From Ruminococcus sp. (GTDB taxonomy: Bacteria; Bacillota; Clostridia; Oscillospirales; Ruminococcaceae), in contig JAJPYB010000009.1 of the NCBI GenBank assembly GCA_021205185.1, forward strand, positions 1-64,000: a stretch of DNA of 64,000 nt, given 5' to 3'. This document shows, piece after piece, positions 60,531-64,000 of the stretch; the first letter of the stretch is position 1; the number at the start of each line of letters is the position of its first letter. The notes beneath the pieces were generated by a model, which was not told the DNA's origin, did not search any database, and saw nothing but the letters and a program-made list of their open reading frames with translations. A program made the translations under genes and the position numbers.

Positions 60531-60589
60531 CGCATATTTTTTAAGCGAGGTTCCCGAGCTTTCGGGTAGCGTTTAAGTTAAGGTATGCG
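60531..60589 (+). ncRNA. Candidate rpsB leader element
   Basis: Outer stem cgcata(60531-60536)/tatgcg(60584-60589) enclosing aagcg...cgttt and cccga-gctt-tcggg hairpin, between promoter and RBS. Confidence 0.5.
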
Positions 60590-60623
60590 GAGGAAATTTT
60601 AAACCAATAGGAGGAACTACACA

Positions 60624-61406
60624 ATGGCAGTAGTATCAATGAAGCAGCTTCTTGAGGCTGGCGTACACTTCGGTCACCAGACAAGAAGATGGAATCCGAA
60701 AATGGCTCCGTACATTTTCACAGAAAGAAACGGTATTTACATTATCGACCTTCAAAAAACAGTTAAGAAGCTTGAAGAAGCTTATATGTTCATCAGAGAC
60801 ATTTCTGCTGAAGGTAAAGAGGTATTGTTTGTAGGTACCAAGAAGCAGGCAAGCGACAGCGTAAGAGAAGAAGCGCTGAGAGCTGACGCACATTACGTTA
60901 ATGCCAGATGGCTTGGCGGAATGATGACAAACTTTAAGACAATTAAGCAGAGAATCAAGAGACTTGAACAGCTTCACACAATGGCTGAGGACGGTACCTT
61001 TGACCTTCTACCAAAGAAGGAAGTTACAAAGCTCAACCTTGAAATTGAGAAGCTTGAAAAGTTCCTTGGCGGTATCAAGAATATGAAGGAGCTTCCTGGA
61101 GCGCTCTTTATTGTTGACCCGAGAAAGGAAAAGATTGCAGTAGCAGAAGCTAAGAGACTTGGCATTCCAATCGTAGCTATCGTTGATACAAACTGTGATC
61201 CTGACGAGGTTGATTATGTTATTCCAGGTAACGACGACGCTATCCGTGCGGTTAAGCTTATAGCTGGAGCTATGGCTGACGCTATTATCGAGGGAAGACA
61301 GGGCGTTGACGGCGCAGCTGAGGAGACTGAAGCTGTAGAAGAAGCAGAAGCTGAAGCTGAAGAAGTGGAGACCGAGCAAGCAGAGACTGCTGAGGACGCT
61401 GAATAG
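60624..61406 (+). CDS. rpsB: 30S ribosomal protein S2
   Basis: [43 protein letters not shown]; acidic C-terminal tail. Confidence 0.98.
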   Translation: MAVVSMKQLLEAGVHFGHQTRRWNPKMAPYIFTERNGIYIIDLQKTVKKLEEAYMFIRDISAEGKEVLFVGTKKQASDSVREEALRADAHYVNARWLGGMMTNFKTIKQRIKRLEQLHTMAEDGTFDLLPKKEVTKLNLEIEKLEKFLGGIKNMKELPGALFIVDPRKEKIAVAEAKRLGIPIVAIVDTNCDPDEVDYVIPGNDDAIRAVKLIAGAMADAIIEGRQGVDGAAEETEAVEEAEAEAEEVETEQAETAEDAE

Positions 61407-61446
61407 TCGTTTAAAATTTTGAATTTTACATTTGGAGGAATATAAA

Positions 61447-62361
61447 ATGGGAAAGGTATCCGTAGCGGAAATCAAAGATTTAATGAAGTCCACAGGCGTT
61501 GGCATGATGGATTGTAAGAAAGCTCTTGAAGCGGCTGATGGCGATACTGAGCAGGCTATTGTTATCCTTCGTGAGAAGGGACTTGCAACACAGGCAAAGA
61601 AGAGCGGACGCGTTTCAGCAGAGGGTATTGTAACTTCTGTTGTTGAGGGAAATGTCGGCGCAGTTGTTGAGGTTAATATCGAAACTGACTTTGCTGCAAA
61701 TAACGATGAGTTCAAGGCTTTTGTAGCAGCAGTTGCCAAGACTGTAATTGACACAAATCCTGCTGATATTGACGCACTTAAGAAGACTGTTATTTCGGGC
61801 GGTGACAAGACTGTTGAGGAAGCTTTACAGGATTTGTTCATCAAGATCAGAGAGAATATGGTTATTCGTCGTTTTAAGAGATTTGAGGGCGTTTTGGTTT
61901 CTTATGTTCATGGCGGCGGAAGCATTGGCGTTATGGTTAAGCTTGATACAGACCTTGATTATGACAAGGTTTACGAGGTTGGTAAGGACTGCGCACTTCA
62001 GGTTGCAGCTATGAATCCGGCTTACCTTGACAGAGCTTCAGTTCCTGACAGCGCTCTTGAAGAGGAAAAGAAGATTATGCTCGCTCAGATGTCTGAGGAT
62101 CCAAAAATGGCCAGCAAGCCTGAGCAGGTTAAGGTAAAGATTGTTGAAGGAAAAATTGGTAAGTTCTATTCTGAAAACTGCTTGTTGGAGCAGGCATTCG
62201 TTAAGGACGACAAGGTTTCAGTTGGCAAGTATGTTGAAGCTGCTGCTTCAAAGTTCGGCGGAGCTATCAAGGTTGTAGACTTCGTTCGTTTTGAGCGTGG
62301 CGAAGGCGTTGAAAAGAAGGCTGACAATTTCGCAGACGAAGTTGCAAGCATGATTAAGTAA
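61447..62361 (+). CDS. tsf: Translation elongation factor Ts
   Basis: VAEIKDLMKSTGVGMMDCKKALEAADGDTEQAIVILREKGLATQAKKSGRVSAEG, ETDFAANNDEFKAF. Confidence 0.98.
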   Translation: MGKVSVAEIKDLMKSTGVGMMDCKKALEAADGDTEQAIVILREKGLATQAKKSGRVSAEGIVTSVVEGNVGAVVEVNIETDFAANNDEFKAFVAAVAKTVIDTNPADIDALKKTVISGGDKTVEEALQDLFIKIRENMVIRRFKRFEGVLVSYVHGGGSIGVMVKLDTDLDYDKVYEVGKDCALQVAAMNPAYLDRASVPDSALEEEKKIMLAQMSEDPKMASKPEQVKVKIVEGKIGKFYSENCLLEQAFVKDDKVSVGKYVEAAASKFGGAIKVVDFVRFERGEGVEKKADNFADEVASMIK

Positions 62362-62382
62362 TTTATCAGAGCAATACTTTTA

Positions 62383-62410
62383 AAAGGACGGTGCTTTCCG
62401 TCCTTTTATT
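62383..62410 (+). terminator. Terminator after tsf
   Basis: aaaggacgg-tgcttt-ccgtccttt followed by tattttag. Confidence 0.8.
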
Positions 62411-62441
62411 TTAGCTGTTCAAAATCAAAGGAGTTATTTTT

Positions 62442-63812
62442 ATGATTCATAAATTCAAGCTTGGCGGTTTTAATATTATTCTTGACGTAAATTCTGGCGG
62501 CGTTCACAGCGTGGACGAGCTTACATATGATTTGCTTGATTTTGCCGCACCTCCGTTTGATGAGGAAAACTTAAAGGCTTGCATTAACGCTCTTAGCGAC
62601 AGGTATGGCAAGGATGATATAAAGGAAGCCTTTGACGAGGTCAAAAAGCTTTATGATGAAAAGATTTTGTTTTCAGAGGATGATTATGAAAAGTACGCTA
62701 AGTACTCGGTTGCTTCTCCTATAAAGGCGATGTGCTTGCATATAGCGCACGACTGTAATCTGAGATGTAAATATTGCTTTGCTTCAACCGGCGACTTCGG
62801 CGAGGGAAGAAAGCTTATGAGCTTTGAAACCGGAAAAGCAGCGATTGATTTTCTTCTCAACAATTCTGGTGACAGAGTTAATCTGGAGCTTGACTTTTTC
62901 GGCGGTGAGCCGCTTATGAACTTTGATGTAGTAAAGCAAATTGTCAGGTATGCAAGAAGCAAGGAAAAAGAATATAACAAGAATTTCAGATTTACAATTA
63001 CCACTAACGGAATGCTTTTGACGGACGACAAAATTGACTTTATAAACGAGGAAATGTCAAACGTTGTACTTTCTATCGACGGCAGAAAAGAGGTAAATGA
63101 CAGACTCAGGGTCAGAGTTGACGGACGGGGAAGCTACGACAAGATTCTTGACGGCTATAAAAGGCTGGTTGCAAAAAGAGGGGACAAGGACTATTACGTT
63201 CGTGGAACCTATACAAAATACAACCTCGACTTTTCAAACGACGTAATGCATCTTTACGATTTAGGCTTTGATCAGGTTTCTGTTGAGCCTGTTATGGCGG
63301 ATAAAGAGCTTCCGTTTGCAATAACTGATGACGATATAGAAGCTATCAGCCGTGAATATGAGGTGCTTACTGAAAAGCTTGAAAACATTCGTGAAAATGG
63401 CGGATTTTGTAATTTCTTCCACTTTATGCTTGACCTTGATCAAGGCCCTTGTGCTATAAAGCGATTAAGAGGCTGTGGAAGCGGAAACGAGTATGTTGCT
63501 ATAACTCCTGACGGAGATATTTATCCCTGCCACCAGTTCGTTGGTATTCCTGAGTTTAAAATGGGAAATCTTGAGGACGGAACTTTTGATATGGAAATGA
63601 AAAAGAGATTTGCCGCTACTCACGTTTACGCAAAAGAGGATTGTAAAAAATGCTGGGCGAAGTTTTATTGCTCAGGCGGTTGTAACGCTAACAATTTCTT
63701 GTACGAGGGCGATATTTTAAAGGCTCATAAGCTTTCCTGCAAGCTTCAGAAGAAGCGATTGGAGTGCGCTATAATGCTTCAAATAAAAAGACATTTGGAA
63801 AAAGAGGCGTAA
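62442..63812 (+). CDS. scfB: Thioether cross-link-forming SCIFF peptide maturase (radical SAM/SPASM)
   Basis: N-terminal PqqD/RRE-like region, CNLRCKYCFASTGDFGEGRKLMSFETGKAAIDFLL, FFGGEPLMNFDVVKQIV, SPASM Cys set (CAIKRLRGCGSGNEYVAITPDGDIYPCHQFVG...CKKCWAKFYCSGGCNANNF). Confidence 0.93.
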   Translation: MIHKFKLGGFNIILDVNSGGVHSVDELTYDLLDFAAPPFDEENLKACINALSDRYGKDDIKEAFDEVKKLYDEKILFSEDDYEKYAKYSVASPIKAMCLHIAHDCNLRCKYCFASTGDFGEGRKLMSFETGKAAIDFLLNNSGDRVNLELDFFGGEPLMNFDVVKQIVRYARSKEKEYNKNFRFTITTNGMLLTDDKIDFINEEMSNVVLSIDGRKEVNDRLRVRVDGRGSYDKILDGYKRLVAKRGDKDYYVRGTYTKYNLDFSNDVMHLYDLGFDQVSVEPVMADKELPFAITDDDIEAISREYEVLTEKLENIRENGGFCNFFHFMLDLDQGPCAIKRLRGCGSGNEYVAITPDGDIYPCHQFVGIPEFKMGNLEDGTFDMEMKKRFAATHVYAKEDCKKCWAKFYCSGGCNANNFLYEGDILKAHKLSCKLQKKRLECAIMLQIKRHLEKEA

Positions 63813-63934
63813 AACAAAGCTCTTGCAAAAACATACAAAGTATAGTATAATGTACTCATAGCTTAGCTTTAAAAGAGCAGGCAATCAGTTTTGATTTAAA
63901 AAACAACAATTTAAGCAACGGAGGGACATCTTTT

Positions 63935-64000
63935 ATGGAAATGATGGATACAATCGGCTATGTTACGCAGTTTGATAGCGAGGTAGGAGAGGCTATGAAT
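63935..64000 (+). CDS. N-terminal fragment of a CDS cut by the window end; possibly serine hydroxymethyltransferase
   Basis: MEMMDTIGYVTQFDSEVGEAMN... behind cggaggg; resemblance to GlyA N-termini is tentative. Confidence 0.4.
   Translation, partial: MEMMDTIGYVTQFDSEVGEAMN

Noticed and set aside
61008-61844. 278-aa minus-strand ORF
   Set aside because: Antisense to the well-supported rpsB and tsf coding frames; Ser/Phe-rich composition, no family features.

Overview
The window reads as a low-GC Clostridia (Oscillospiraceae/Ruminococcus-like) chromosome segment. It is dominated by plus-strand housekeeping operons: mutS-mutL-miaA-hfq; ylmE-sepF-ylmH-divIVA-ileS-lspA-rluD; radC-uvrB; DUF3795-uvrA; Gly/Arg/His tRNAs; infC-rpmI-rplT; dprA-topA-trmFO; plsX-rnc-smc-ftsY; rdgB-yhbY-nadD-yqeK-rsfS-leuS; rpsU; rpsB-tsf. 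One minus-strand block (about 8.9-11.5 kb) carries dnaD-like, dnaC/dnaI-like, an FTR-catalytic-like protein and thioredoxin. The left edge is a small accessory segment: a truncated MmeI-type methyltransferase/RM gene and an IS30-family element. No CRISPR array, prophage or obvious novel defence island was seen. The best second-look items are: (1) a 47-aa six-cysteine SCIFF ranthipeptide precursor, absent from the ORF track, with a perfect consensus promoter and about 57 kb from its apparent radical-SAM maturase; (2) LexA-like operators on radC-uvrB and on a Cys-rich DUF3795 gene coupled to uvrA; (3) a tyrosine T-box whose first gene is a YjbR-like protein rather than tyrS; (4) a candidate pseudoknotted rpsU leader RNA and a candidate rpsB leader; (5) a forespore-sigma-type promoter in front of sigG; (6) an FTR-like protein next to thioredoxin. 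All family calls come from reading translations and motifs; no database search was run.
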